Notes: generated by a model from the letters alone, not told the origin. DNA of 52,334 nucleotides from CAZGMC01 sp964526565 (GCA_964526565.1 CAZGMC010000017.1:1-52334), one strand, 5' to 3'; shown: positions 39,542 to 48,635, counted from the stretch's first letter. Made by a program: numbers and translations.

Positions 39542-40954
39542 TCAGACCGAGTAGTACATGGCGAACTCAATGGGGTGCGGCGTGTGCTCGAAGGTGAACA
39601 CCTCCTCCCACTTGAGCTCCATGTAGCCGTCCAGCATGTCCCTGGTGAACACGTCGCCGCGGGTCAGGAACTCGTAGTCGTCCTCGAGCGCCTGCAGCGC
39701 TTCCCGCAGCGAGCCGCACACCGTCGGGATCTCCTTCAGCTCCTCGGGCGGCAGGTCGTAAAGGTTCTTGTCGATCGGGTCGCCCGGATGGATCTTGTTG
39801 ACGATGCCGTCAAGCCCGGCCATCAGCATGGCGGCGAAGGCCAGGTAGGGGTTGGCCGAGGGGTCGGGGAAGCGGACCTCGACGCGCTTGCCCTTGGGGC
39901 TGGCGGCATACGGGATGCGGCACGAGGCGGAGCGGTTGCGGGCCGAATAGGCCAGCAGCACCGGCGCCTCGAAGCCCGGGATCAGCCGCTTGTAGCTGTT
40001 CGTGGTCGGGTTGGTGAAGGCGTTCAGCGCCTTGGCGTGCTTGATGATGCCGCCGATGTAGTACATCGCCGTCTCGGACAGGTCGGCATAGCCGGTGCCG
40101 GCGAAGGTCGGCACGCCCTCCTTCCAGATCGACTGGTGCACGTGCATGCCCGAGCCGTTGTCGCCCTTGACCGGCTTGGGCATGAAGGTGGCGCTCTTGC
40201 CGTAGGAGTGCGCGACCATGTGCACGCAGTACTTGTAGATCTGCATGTAGTCGGCACAGCGGACCAGCGTGTCGAACTTCGTTCCAAGCTCGTGCTGGGC
40301 CGGCGCCACCTCGTGGTGGTGCTTCTCCACCATGACGCCCATGTCGGCCATGGTGGTGATCATTTCGGCGCGCAGGTCGGCGGCGCTGTCCACCGGCGGC
40401 ACCGGGAAGTAGCCGCCCTTGATGGCCGGGCGGTGCCCCAGGTTGCCGGCTTCATAGGCACGCCCGGCATTATAGGGGCCTTCCTCGCTGTCCAGGTGGT
40501 AGTACGCCTCGTTCATCTGAGAGTTGAACCGGACATCGTCGAAGACGAAGAACTCGGCCTCCGGTCCGAAGTAGGCGGTGTCGCCGATGCCCAGCGATGC
40601 CATGTACTGCTCGGCGGCCTTGGCCAGCGAGCGCGGGTCGCGGTTGTAGCGCTGGCCGGTCGTCGGTTCGCTCACGTCGCAAAACAGGATCAGCGACGGC
40701 TGGGCCGCGAACGGGTCGAGCACGGCCGACTCCGCATCCGGCATCAGCGTCATGTCGGATTCGTTGATCACCTTCCAGCCGGCGATCGACGAGCCGTCGA
40801 ACATGATGCCGTCGGTGAACACGTCCTCGTCGATGGTGCTGACGTGCTGGGCGGTGTGCTGCCACTTGCCCCGCGGATCGGTGAAGCGGAGGTCCACGAA
40901 CTTGACGTCGTGCTCCTTGATGAGGTCCATGACCTTGGCGATTGCGTCGGACAT
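39542..40954 (-). CDS. glnA: glutamine synthetase type I
   Basis: 470 residues. It makes glutamine from glutamate, ammonia and ATP, as a dodecamer. Motifs: FTDPRGKWQHTAQHVSTI, the latch FDGSSIAGW, the metal-binding GPEAEFFVFDDV and VAPAQHELGTKF, the ATP loop KPVKGDNGSGMHVHQSIW, and RNRSASCRIP. The adenylylation tyrosine is Tyr399 in KNLYDLPPEE, so activity is likely controlled by GlnE. It is the second gene of a glnB-glnA operon with 72 bp between the genes. Confidence 0.96.
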   Translation of the reverse strand: MSDAIAKVMDLIKEHDVKFVDLRFTDPRGKWQHTAQHVSTIDEDVFTDGIMFDGSSIAGWKVINESDMTLMPDAESAVLDPFAAQPSLILFCDVSEPTTGQRYNRDPRSLAKAAEQYMASLGIGDTAYFGPEAEFFVFDDVRFNSQMNEAYYHLDSEEGPYNAGRAYEAGNLGHRPAIKGGYFPVPPVDSAADLRAEMITTMADMGVMVEKHHHEVAPAQHELGTKFDTLVRCADYMQIYKYCVHMVAHSYGKSATFMPKPVKGDNGSGMHVHQSIWKEGVPTFAGTGYADLSETAMYYIGGIIKHAKALNAFTNPTTNSYKRLIPGFEAPVLLAYSARNRSASCRIPYAASPKGKRVEVRFPDPSANPYLAFAAMLMAGLDGIVNKIHPGDPIDKNLYDLPPEELKEIPTVCGSLREALQALEDDYEFLTRGDVFTRDMLDGYMELKWEEVFTFEHTPHPIEFAMYYSV

Positions 40955-41026
40955 TCGTTCGTTTTCCCGTAGTTTTCCGTTTGTTTTCGTCGTTTCGTCA
41001 TGCTTCCGACGGAAGCGGCCGTGCGA

Positions 41027-41365
41027 TCAGATGGCCTCGGCGCCCTTCTCGCCGGTGCGGATGCGCACGACCTCCTCGACCGGTGACACGAAAATCTTCC
41101 CGTCTCCGATCCGGCCGGTCTGAGCGGCCTGTTGAATGGCCTCGATCGCCCGTTCAACCAAACCGTCATCCATCACGACTTCCACCTTCACCTTGGGCAG
41201 GAAGTCAACCACGTATTCGGCACCGCGGTACAATTCCGTATGCCCCTTCTGGCGACCGAAGCCCTTCGCCTCGGTCACGGTGATGCCCTTGATCCCGACT
41301 TCGTGCAGCGCTTCCTTCACCTCGTCGAGCTTGAAGGGCTTGATGATCGCTTCGACTTTCTTCAT
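41027..41365 (-). CDS. glnB: nitrogen regulatory protein PII
   Basis: 112 residues, trimeric signal protein binding ATP/ADP and 2-oxoglutarate. The T-loop carries the uridylylation site at the exact family position, Tyr51 in TELYRGAEYVVDFLPK. It begins MKKVEAIIKPFKLDEVKEAL, and GDGKIFVSPVEEVVRIRTGEKG is the ATP-binding C-terminal region. Being paired with glnA it is more likely GlnB than GlnK (no amtB here). It is first in the operon, behind a sigma-54 promoter. Confidence 0.95.
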   Translation of the reverse strand: MKKVEAIIKPFKLDEVKEALHEVGIKGITVTEAKGFGRQKGHTELYRGAEYVVDFLPKVKVEVVMDDGLVERAIEAIQQAAQTGRIGDGKIFVSPVEEVVRIRTGEKGAEAI

Positions 41366-41442
41366 CGGCGTCTGCACCGCTTCCCTGGTTCGTCCGGAGG
41401 CTTGAGCTCGCGTCGCCGCGGCGGGGCTGCGACAATCCCTCT

Positions 41443-41462
41443 GAAAGCATGGTCCGTGCCAA
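41443..41462 (-). promoter_or_regulatory. sigma-54 promoter of glnBA
   Basis: On the minus strand TTGGCACGGACCATGCTTTC: GG and GC exactly 10 bases apart, matching TTGGCACG-N4-TTGCT in 15 of the fixed positions apart from one base. Transcription should start about 70 nt before glnB. RpoN promoters on glnBA answer to NtrC under nitrogen limitation; no certain NtrC palindrome was found in 41463-41700. Confidence 0.75.
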
Positions 41463-41737
41463 CGAGTCCGACCGGCGGGAAGCGGACGATTCCGACGCAG
41501 CGCAACAAGGGCGACCGCCTCTGTCTGCCGACGCAATGGTCAATTGCCTTTACTTTGAGCAGATGTTGTGCCGATCCACCGGGCAGTGCGCACGCGCCGC
41601 CCAGGCGCTGCGTCTGCGCGTCCAGTGCCGCGCGCAGGTCACCCAAGGTCCGCGGCGGCGCGACCGGGACCAGGCGGTCGAAGGCGCCGGCGGCACAGGA
41701 TGGGAGAGCGGTGCTGCCACAGCGCCGTGCCAGACGG
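41463..41737. other. spacer between glnBA and guaB promoters
   Basis: 275 bp between divergent operons. It should hold NtrC sites for glnBA, but I cannot point to one. No credible gene; the long frames through it are extensions of guaB. Confidence 0.45.
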
Positions 41738-41766
41738 TTTCGCCAATCGGCGGCGCTGGCTATAGT
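41738..41766 (+). promoter_or_regulatory. candidate guaB promoter
   Basis: TTTCGC (41738-41743), a 17-bp spacer and TATAGT (41761-41766), 29 nt before the ATG. The -10 is strong, the -35 poor. Confidence 0.45.
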
Positions 41767-41794
41767 GCGCCGCACCCGAACCAAGGCGGTGCCG

Positions 41795-43267
41795 ATGACA
41801 GCGACCATCTCGATCCGCGAGGCCCTGACCTTCGACGACGTGCTGCTGGTGCCGGCAGCGTCGTCGGTCCTGCCGGCCGACACGGACACGCGCACGCGCG
41901 TGACTCGTTCGATCGAGCTCGGCATTCCCCTGATCTCGGCGGCCATGGATACGGTCACGGAGAGCGCCCTGGCCATCGCCATGGCCCAGGCCGGCGGGCT
42001 GGGCGTGATTCACCGCAACCTGGACATCGAGCGGCAGGCCGAGGAGGTGCGGCAGGTCAAGCGCTTCGAGTCGGGCATGGTGGTCAACCCCATCACCATC
42101 GTCCCGCATGCGACGCTGGCTGATGCGCTGACCCTGATGCAGCGGCGGCGCATCTCCGGCATTCCGGTGGTCGAGGAGTCTGGCCGGCTGGTCGGCATCC
42201 TGACCAACCGCGACGTCCGCTTCGCCTCCAATCCGGACCAGCCGGTCTCGGAACTGATGACGCGGGAGAACCTGGTGACCGTGCGCGAAGGCGTCGGGCG
42301 CGACGAGGCCAAGCGGCTGCTCCACCAGCACCGCATCGAGAAGCTGCTGGTGGTGGACGACGACTACCGCTGCATCGGCCTGATCACTGTCAAGGACATC
42401 GAGAAGGCGCAGCTCCATCCCGACGCGGCCAAGGACGAGCACGGCCGCCTGCGCGTCGCCGCCGCCACCGGCACCGGCGAGCGCGGCATTGCCCGGGCGG
42501 AGGCGCTGTTCGATGCCGAGGTCGACGTGCTGGTCGTCGATACCGCGCACGGCCATTCCGACGAGGTCCTGAAGGCGGTCGGCCGTGCCCGCCGGCTCGG
42601 CAACTACACCCAGATCGTCGCCGGCAACGTGGCCACGGCCGACGGCGCCAGGGCGCTGATCGACGCCGGCGCCGATGCGGTCAAGGTCGGCATCGGGCCG
42701 GGCTCGATCTGCACGACGCGGGTCGTTGCCGGCGTCGGCATGCCGCAACTCACCGCCGTCGTGGAGGTCGCCGCCGCGTGCCGCGACCAGGGCGTGCCGG
42801 TGATCGCTGACGGCGGCATCAAGTATTCCGGCGACTTGGCCAAGGCGATCGCCGCCGGCGCCGACTGCGCCATGATCGGCTCGCTGTTCGCCGGCACCGA
42901 CGAGGCGCCGGGCGAGGTGATCCTGTTCCAGGGCCGCTCCTACAAGAGCTATCGCGGCATGGGCTCGGTCGGCGCCATGGCGCGCGGCTCGGCCGACCGC
43001 TACTTCCAGGACGAGGTCTCCGACACCATGAAGTTCGTGCCGGAGGGGGTCGAGGGGCGGGTGCCCTACAAGGGGCCGGTGGCCAATGTCGTGCACCAGC
43101 TGATCGGCGGCCTGCGCGCCGCCATGGGCTACACCGGCAACCGGACCATGGCCGACCTGCAGGGCCGCTGCAGCTTTGTGCGAATCACCAATGCCGGCCT
43201 GCGCGAAAGCCACGTGCACGACATCACCGTGACCCGCGAGGCGCCGAACTACCGGCCGGATTTCTAA
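41795..43267 (+). CDS. guaB: IMP dehydrogenase
   Basis: 490 residues. It oxidises IMP to XMP with NAD+, the step before GuaA. The TIM barrel begins at LTFDDVLLVPAASSVLP; SAAMDTVTESALAIAMAQAGG and GVIHRN follow; two CBS domains are inserted (about 95-210, ISGIPVVEESGRLVGILTNRD and IEKLLVVDDDYRCIGLITVKD); the catalytic cysteine is in GIGPGSICTTRVVAGVG, and the flap has GMGSVGAMARGS...RYFQ. Length is normal. Its partner guaA is elsewhere in the window. Confidence 0.96.
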   Translation: MTATISIREALTFDDVLLVPAASSVLPADTDTRTRVTRSIELGIPLISAAMDTVTESALAIAMAQAGGLGVIHRNLDIERQAEEVRQVKRFESGMVVNPITIVPHATLADALTLMQRRRISGIPVVEESGRLVGILTNRDVRFASNPDQPVSELMTRENLVTVREGVGRDEAKRLLHQHRIEKLLVVDDDYRCIGLITVKDIEKAQLHPDAAKDEHGRLRVAAATGTGERGIARAEALFDAEVDVLVVDTAHGHSDEVLKAVGRARRLGNYTQIVAGNVATADGARALIDAGADAVKVGIGPGSICTTRVVAGVGMPQLTAVVEVAAACRDQGVPVIADGGIKYSGDLAKAIAAGADCAMIGSLFAGTDEAPGEVILFQGRSYKSYRGMGSVGAMARGSADRYFQDEVSDTMKFVPEGVEGRVPYKGPVANVVHQLIGGLRAAMGYTGNRTMADLQGRCSFVRITNAGLRESHVHDITVTREAPNYRPDF

Positions 43268-43287
43268 AGCCTGTCGGGGAAGGGGAG

Positions 43288-43902
43288 GTGCAGGTGGAGG
43301 CTGAGGCGGAGGCGGAGGTGCAGGTGGAGGCGGCGGTGGCCGGGCGTCCGCAGCACACCGTTCATCTGATCCGCCACGGCGAATCGCTGTTCAACGCCGT
43401 GTGCGCCCAGGCGCCGTGGTCGGACCCGATGCTGTTCGACGCGCCGCTGTCGGCCAGCGGCGAGGCGCAGGTCGCCGAGCTGCGCCGGCGGGTCACCGGG
43501 TTGGCGGTGGAGCTGGTGGTGACCTCGCCGCTGACCCGCGCCATCCAGACGGCGCTGGGCGCGTTCGGCGGCAACGGCGTGCCGATCCTGGTTGAGGCGC
43601 TGCACTGCGAGCGCGTCGAGGCGAGCTGCGACGTCGGCCGCTCGCCCGGCGTCCTGGCTGCGGAATTCCCGGCGCTCCGTTTCGACCATCTGGAGGATCC
43701 GTGGTGGTATGCCGATGGCGTGCCGCCGGGGCAGGTGCCGTGGGAGCCCGAGGCCGTGTTCGCCGCCCGCGTGGACGCCTTCCGCGCCTGGCTGGCGGCG
43801 CGGCCGGAGCGCACCATCGCCGTGATCGGCCACGGCGCCTTCTTCAGCCGCCTGACCGGCCAGCGCCTCGCCAACTGCGAGCGGGTCACGCTGACGCTGT
43901 GA
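43288..43902 (+). CDS. histidine phosphatase family protein
   Basis: 204 residues. The phosphohistidine motif is HLIRHGESLFNAV (about residues 26-38), with the second histidine in VIGHGAFFSRLTG. Family members hydrolyse phosphoesters; substrate unknown. The annotated GTG start gives an N-terminal VQVEAEAEAEVQVEAA run encoded by a GGAGGTGCAGGTGGAGG repeat; a later GTG at about 43336 would remove it and may be the true start. It begins 20 nt after guaB and its stop overlaps the convergent aminotransferase by 17 bp. Confidence 0.78.
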   Translation: MQVEAEAEAEVQVEAAVAGRPQHTVHLIRHGESLFNAVCAQAPWSDPMLFDAPLSASGEAQVAELRRRVTGLAVELVVTSPLTRAIQTALGAFGGNGVPILVEALHCERVEASCDVGRSPGVLAAEFPALRFDHLEDPWWYADGVPPGQVPWEPEAVFAARVDAFRAWLAARPERTIAVIGHGAFFSRLTGQRLANCERVTLTL

Positions 43903-45085
43903 CGGTTGGCCCCGGCCGGTCGGCCAGCCAGGTGCCGATCCGGCGCATGGCTTCGTGGATCGCGTCCACCGACGCGGCATAGGAGAAGCGCAGGAAGCCC
44001 TCGCCGTGGGCGCCGAAGCTGGTGCCGGCCACGGCGGCGACGCCGGCCTCCTCCAACAGCCGGGTCTGCAGGCCCTTGGCGGTCAGGCCGGTGTCGGCGA
44101 TGTTGGGGAAGGCATAGAAGGCGCCGCCCGGCTCGATGCAGCGGATGCCCGGCAGCTGGTTGAGCGCGGTGACGATTGCCCGCCGCCGCTCGGCGAAGGC
44201 GGCGGTCATGGCGGCGACGGCGTCCTGCGGGCCGTCCAGCGCGGCGATGCCGGCCCACTGGGCGGCGGCGTTGACGCAGGAGTGCGAGTTCACCGCCAGC
44301 TTCGTCGCCGCCTCGATCAGCCCCGCCGGCCACACCGACCAGCCGAGCCGCCAGCCGGTCATCGCATAGGTCTTGGACCAGCCGTCGAGCAGGATCACCC
44401 GGTCGCGCAGCGCGGGATAGGTCAGCAGGCAGGTGTGCTGCCGCCCGTCATAGAGCATGCGGCTGTAGATCTCGTCGCTCAGCACGGCGACGTGCGGGTG
44501 CGCCTCCAGCCCTGCCGCCAGCCGGTCGAATTCGGCCCGCGGCACGACGCCGCCGGTGGGGTTGGCGGGGCTGTTGACGATCAGCAGGCGGGTGCGCGGC
44601 GTGATCCGCGCCAGCACCGCGTCGGCGGCGAAGGCGAAGCCCTTGTCCTCGGTCATCGGGATTGGCACCGGCGCCGCGCCGGTGAAGCGGATCGCCGACT
44701 CGTAGATGGGAAAGCCGGGGTCGGGGTAGAGGATCTCCGCGCCGGGCTCGCCGAACATCAGGATGGCGAACCACATGGTCACCTTGCCGCCGGGCACGAT
44801 CAGCACGTGGTCGGGATCGACCGCCGCGCCGGCGTGCGCCGCCAGGTGGCGGGCCACCGCCTCGCGCAGGGCCGGGATGCCGCTGGCCGGGGTGTAGCCG
44901 TGGTGGCCGTCGCGCAACGCCCTGACGGCGGCCTCGACGATGTGCGGCGCGGTTTTGAAATCCGGCTGGCCGATCCCCAGATTGATGATGTCACGGCCTG
45001 CGGCGGCGAGCCGGTTGGCCCTGGCCAGGACTTCGAACGCCGTTTCGGTGCCGATCTGCTGCATGCCGGCGGCGAGGCGGAGCAT
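43886..45085 (-). CDS. pyridoxal-phosphate aminotransferase, class I/II
   Basis: 399 residues, aspartate aminotransferase fold. Landmarks: INLGIGQPDFKTAPHIVEAA, HHGYTPASGIPALREAVA, VNSPANPTGGVVPRAEFD (substrate and phosphate binding), the PLP-lysine in LLDGWSKTYAMTGWRLGW, and FLRFSYAASVDAIHEAM with the substrate-carboxylate arginine. The exact amino acid specificity (aspartate, alanine or tyrosine-type) cannot be told. GGGAGG lies before the ATG. Confidence 0.88.
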   Translation of the reverse strand: MLRLAAGMQQIGTETAFEVLARANRLAAAGRDIINLGIGQPDFKTAPHIVEAAVRALRDGHHGYTPASGIPALREAVARHLAAHAGAAVDPDHVLIVPGGKVTMWFAILMFGEPGAEILYPDPGFPIYESAIRFTGAAPVPIPMTEDKGFAFAADAVLARITPRTRLLIVNSPANPTGGVVPRAEFDRLAAGLEAHPHVAVLSDEIYSRMLYDGRQHTCLLTYPALRDRVILLDGWSKTYAMTGWRLGWSVWPAGLIEAATKLAVNSHSCVNAAAQWAGIAALDGPQDAVAAMTAAFAERRRAIVTALNQLPGIRCIEPGGAFYAFPNIADTGLTAKGLQTRLLEEAGVAAVAGTSFGAHGEGFLRFSYAASVDAIHEAMRRIGTWLADRPGPTVTASA

Positions 45086-45195
45086 GGCGGCCCTCCCTGG
45101 GATGGGTTATCGTGACCCCGAGAGTGCCGCGTTGCCGCCGCCCCGCAAAGCCTTGACGATTGGCGCCGGATGGCGCATACGGTGCGGCCTTCCAT

Positions 45196-45271
45196 GGCGG
45201 TCGTAGCTCAGCGGTAGAGCTCTCGGTTGTGGTCCGAGTTGTCGTGGGTTCGAATCCCATCGATCGCCCCA
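45196..45271 (+). tRNA. tRNA-His (GTG anticodon)
   Basis: Acceptor GCGGTCG/CGATCGC, with the extra G-1 (45196) opposite C73 that marks tRNA-His. Anticodon stem CTCGG/CCGAG around TTGTGGT gives GTG; T-arm GGTTCGAATCC; CCA is encoded (45269-45271). Confidence 0.96.
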
Positions 45272-45339
45272 TTTCCTTCCCAGTCGTGCGGCCACAGCCC
45301 ATTTTTGGTAGCGGGTTCGCTTTGGGCTGGTGCCATCGA

Positions 45340-45465
45340 ATGACCGGGAACATCGCCGAATTCTATGAGGCGCTGAAGCAAGCGGGTGCGCCCGAGGAAA
45401 ACGCCTTCACCAATGGCGACGAACCGGGCGTGCGGGCCACGCGGCGCAAACCTTCTGCTGCATGA
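45340..45465 (+). pseudogene. possible remnant of a DUF1640/CCDC90-type gene
   Basis: A 41-codon frame MTGNIAEFYEALKQAGAPEE then NAFTNGDEPGVRATRR and stop. The first 22 residues look like the beginning of a coiled-coil DUF1640-type protein (xxAxxxYEALKQAGxPEExA), but the sequence then loses it. The intact paralogue-like gene at 45618 follows. I read it as a broken copy; it may equally be chance. Confidence 0.3.
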
Positions 45466-45617
45466 CGGCCGACCGTCTCCGCCGGTCCGTCTTGCGGCCG
45501 TCCGACCGGCTTCACTGAGGCGCTCTGGTTGCCGCATCCTTGCGCTTGCCCAGGAATGGATTTCCGTTCACGATCATTGCCGCAGGGTGCGTTCCACCGG
45601 AAGACTGATGGCAGACC

Positions 45618-46007
45618 ATGTCCGTAGTCCCGTTCGACACGCTGGCCTTCGCGCAAAAGCTGGAGCAGGGCGGATTTACGCTTGAACAATCGCGAACCGC
45701 AGCCAGCGCGCTTGCGGATGCGTTCACCGACAGCGTTGCGACCAAAGACGACATCAAGGAGTTGAAAAGCCAAATTGGCAATCTGAAAGGCGAGATTGAA
45801 GCCGTCAGAATGGAGCTAGGCACCAAGATTGAAGCCGTCAGAATGGAGCTAAAAGCCGAAATTGAGGCTGTAAGAAATGAAATGGCCGGCATCCGTGTCG
45901 AGATCGGTCATCAGATCCAAGCCTCCGAGCAGCGGACGACGATTCGGCTTGGCGGCATGATTGTGGTCGCCGTCGGCATCCTGCTTGGGGCGAACTTTTT
46001 TGGTTGA
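45618..46007 (+). CDS. coiled-coil membrane protein, CCDC90/DUF1640-like
   Basis: 129 residues. N-terminal helix FDTLAFAQKLEQGGFTLEQSRTAASALADAF, then the ATKDDIKELKSQI signature, a long heptad-repeat coiled coil with a repeated EIEAVRMEL unit (about 57-90), and a C-terminal membrane span (IRLGGMIVVAVGILLGANFF). This layout is that of bacterial DUF1640 proteins related to mitochondrial CCDC90/MCUR1. Base use is distinctly AT-richer than the neighbours, suggesting transfer. The role is unknown in bacteria. Confidence 0.75.
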   Translation: MSVVPFDTLAFAQKLEQGGFTLEQSRTAASALADAFTDSVATKDDIKELKSQIGNLKGEIEAVRMELGTKIEAVRMELKAEIEAVRNEMAGIRVEIGHQIQASEQRTTIRLGGMIVVAVGILLGANFFG

Positions 46008-46304
46008 TGATCATGATGCGGTCGGGAATCCTTATCGGATCGGACTGCACATGGATCATTGCAACTTCCTGAAATATCTTTGTTCCCGCACCGCTCGCGT
46101 TGCATTTGTGACCGATCGTCAGCGACCCGCCGGCGTCGGCAGACGTAAGATTGGAGGCGGTTTGCCCGACACAGTGGCCGTGCCGCATCGCGGGCGGCTG
46201 GGGCGCCGCGAGCCCGAAGTCGAAGTCCTTGTGGTCCGTGCCCTTCCGGATGATGTTGTGGCCGCCATCGAGGCGGCAGAGTACGGCAAGGGACCGGTGC
46301 GGCC
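46008..46304. other. intergenic region between the coiled-coil gene and the aldolase
   Basis: 297 bp with GC rising toward the aldolase. The open frames through it lack ribosome sites and fit no family I know. The first part (to about 46120) keeps the lower GC of the coiled-coil gene, so the transferred segment may end here. Confidence 0.4.
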
Positions 46305-47132
46305 ATGTATCGTGACAATCCCCTCACGGCAAAGCTCCGCGCCGGGCGGCCGGCGTTGGGGTGCTGGCTGACGCTTGGCGATTCGGCGACGGCCGAGATC
46401 CTGGGGCTGGCCGGCTATGACTGCGTGCTGATCGACCACGAGCACGGCGCCATCGACCTGCGCGAGACGCTGGCCTGCCTGCAGGGCCTGTCGGCGCTGC
46501 CGGCGGCGGGGCTGATCCGGGTGCCGTGGAACGACCCCGTCTACATCAAGCGCGTGCTCGACCTGGGGGTCGAGGGCGTCATGGTGCCGTCGGTCAATTC
46601 GGCGGAGGAGGCCCGCGCCGCCGTCGCCGCGTGCCGCTATCCGCCGGGCGGGGTGCGCGGCGCGGCCTATCCGATCGTCCGCGCCGCCGACTACGGGCTG
46701 GCCCGCGACCGCTACCGGCAGACCGGCGAGGACAACCTGCTGATCCTGTGCCAGGTCGAGACCGCCCAGGCCGTGGAGGCGGTACCGGACATCGCCGCCG
46801 TCGAAGGCGTCGACGTGCTGTTCGTGGGGCCGTACGATCTGTCGGGAAGCGTCGGCAAGCTCGGCCGGTTCGACGACCCCGAGGTCGCCGCCCTGATCCG
46901 CCGCGCCGAGCGCGCCGTCAAGGACACCGGCCGCTGGCTGGGCGCGCTGCCGTCGCTGGGCCGCACCCCGGCCGACATGGTCCGCGACGGGGCCGACCTC
47001 GTCATCGCCGGCAGCGACGTGCGCCTGCTGCGCGATGCCGCGCTGGCCGAGGTCGCCGCCTTCCGCGCCGCCGCCGCCGCCGCCGGTGATGCCGCCGGTG
47101 ATGCCGCCGGTGACGCCAATGGGGAGCCGTGA
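46305..47132 (+). CDS. HpcH/HpaI-type class II aldolase
   Basis: 275 residues. The family cleaves 2-keto-4-hydroxy acids to pyruvate plus an aldehyde using a divalent metal. Seen: LGCWLTLGDSATAEILGLAGYD, the base-containing IDHEHGAIDL, GLIRVPWNDP with the pyruvate-binding arginine, and the metal ligands in LILCQVETAQAVE and VDVLFVGPYDLSGSVG. The C-terminus ends in AGDAAGDAAGDA, encoded by three copies of GATGCCGCCGGT. It is followed 4 nt later by the NAD(P)HX repair gene. Confidence 0.87.
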   Translation: MYRDNPLTAKLRAGRPALGCWLTLGDSATAEILGLAGYDCVLIDHEHGAIDLRETLACLQGLSALPAAGLIRVPWNDPVYIKRVLDLGVEGVMVPSVNSAEEARAAVAACRYPPGGVRGAAYPIVRAADYGLARDRYRQTGEDNLLILCQVETAQAVEAVPDIAAVEGVDVLFVGPYDLSGSVGKLGRFDDPEVAALIRRAERAVKDTGRWLGALPSLGRTPADMVRDGADLVIAGSDVRLLRDAALAEVAAFRAAAAAAGDAAGDAAGDANGEP

Positions 47133-47136
47133 CGCC

Positions 47137-48618
47137 ATGACCACCGGACTCGAGCTGCTGACCGTGGCGGAGATGGGCCGTGCCGACCGGCTGACCGCCG
47201 AATGGGGCACGCCCGGCATCGAGCTCATGGAGAACGCCGGCCTGGCCGTCGCCGAGGCGATCCTGGCCCGCTGGCCGATCCGCCCGGTGCTGGTGCTGTG
47301 CGGCCCCGGCAACAACGGCGGCGACGGCTTCGTCGCGGCGCGCCGGCTGGCCGAGCGCGGCTGGCCGGTGCGGCTGGCGCTGCTCGGCCGCCGCGAATCA
47401 TTGTCGGGCGACGCGGCGATCGCCGCCGCGCGCTGGGCCGGGCCGGTCGAGCCGCTGAGCGCCGAGTTGCCCGATGAGAAGCCCCTGGTCGTCGACGCCC
47501 TGTTCGGCGCCGGCCTGACCCGGCCGGTCGAGGGCCTGCCGGCCGACGTGCTTGGCGCCGTGGCTGCGGCCGGTTTGCCGGTCGTGGCGGTGGACGTCCC
47601 CAGCGGCGTCGACGGGAACACCGGCGCCGTGAAGGGAACCGTCGCCGCGGCGGCGCTGACCGTCACCTTCTTCCGCAAGAAGCCGGGCCACCTGCTGCTG
47701 CCCGGCCGCGCGATGTGCGGTGAGACGGTGGTCGCCGACATCGGCATTCCCGACCGGACCCTCGACGAGATCGGCCCGGCCTGCGCGGAGAACGGCCCGG
47801 CGCTGTGGCTGCCGCAGTACCCGTGGCCGCGCCCCGGCGGGCACAAATACGAGCGGGGCCATGGCCTGATCTACGGCGGTGCCCGCATGACCGGCGCGGC
47901 CCGGCTGGCGGCGGTGGCGGCACGGCGCCTGGGGGCGGGACTGGTCACCGTCGTGGCGCCCGAGGAGGTCATCCCGATCTACGCCGCTGGCGCGCCCGGC
48001 ACCCTGGTCAGCCCGATGGGCGACCTGCCGGACCTGCTCGAGGATCCGCGCCGCAACGCCATGCTGATCGGCCCCGGCGCCGGCCGCAGCGACGCCACCC
48101 GCCAGGCGGTGCTCGAGGCCTGCCGCGCCGGCAAGCGGCTGGTCCTGGACGCCGACGCCCTGACCAGCTTTTCCGGCGACCCCGAGACCCTGACCCGCTC
48201 GCTCGGCGCCGAGGCGGTGCTGACGCCGCACGAGGGCGAGTTCGCCCGCACCTTCGGTGCGCTGCTGCCTGACCCCGACGCCGACAAGACCGTCCGCGCC
48301 CGCGCCGCGGCGGCGTCGAGCGGCGCGGTCCTGCTGCTCAAGGGCGCCGACACCGTGATCGCGGCGGCGGACGGCCGCACGGCGATCAACGGCAACGCGC
48401 CGCCGTTTCTTGCCACCGCCGGTAGCGGCGACGTGCTGTCGGGCATGATCCTCGGCCTGCTCGCCCAGGGCATGCCGGCGTTCGCGGCGGCCTGTGCCGC
48501 GACGTGGCTGCACGGCGCGGCGGCGGCAGGATTCGGCCCCGGCCTTATTGCCGAAGACCTGCTCGACGGCCTTCCGGCCGTGCTGCGGCATTTGGCCGGT
48601 CTCGGCGGCACGGGCTGA
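47137..48618 (+). CDS. nnrDE: bifunctional NAD(P)HX epimerase/dehydratase
   Basis: 493 residues. It repairs hydrated NAD(P)H. The N-terminal YjeF_N epimerase (to about 210) shows MENAGLAVAEAIL and VLCGPGNNGGDGFVAARRL; AVDVPSGVDGNTG ends its active region. The C-terminal ribokinase-like dehydratase has KYERGHGLIYGGARMTGAARLAA, VLDADALTSFSGDP, LTPHEGEFARTFG, and LATAGSGDVLSGMILGLLAQG with the catalytic Asp. Near glnB-glnA in many alphaproteobacteria; here 5.8 kb away. Confidence 0.92.
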   Translation: MTTGLELLTVAEMGRADRLTAEWGTPGIELMENAGLAVAEAILARWPIRPVLVLCGPGNNGGDGFVAARRLAERGWPVRLALLGRRESLSGDAAIAAARWAGPVEPLSAELPDEKPLVVDALFGAGLTRPVEGLPADVLGAVAAAGLPVVAVDVPSGVDGNTGAVKGTVAAAALTVTFFRKKPGHLLLPGRAMCGETVVADIGIPDRTLDEIGPACAENGPALWLPQYPWPRPGGHKYERGHGLIYGGARMTGAARLAAVAARRLGAGLVTVVAPEEVIPIYAAGAPGTLVSPMGDLPDLLEDPRRNAMLIGPGAGRSDATRQAVLEACRAGKRLVLDADALTSFSGDPETLTRSLGAEAVLTPHEGEFARTFGALLPDPDADKTVRARAAAASSGAVLLLKGADTVIAAADGRTAINGNAPPFLATAGSGDVLSGMILGLLAQGMPAFAAACAATWLHGAAAAGFGPGLIAEDLLDGLPAVLRHLAGLGGTG

Positions 48619-48635
48619 CAAGGGCTTGCATTGAT

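Noticed and set aside
46008..46371. Extra ORFs between the coiled-coil gene and the aldolase
   Set aside because: No ribosome site or recognisable domain, and they overlap the aldolase start in the wrong frame.
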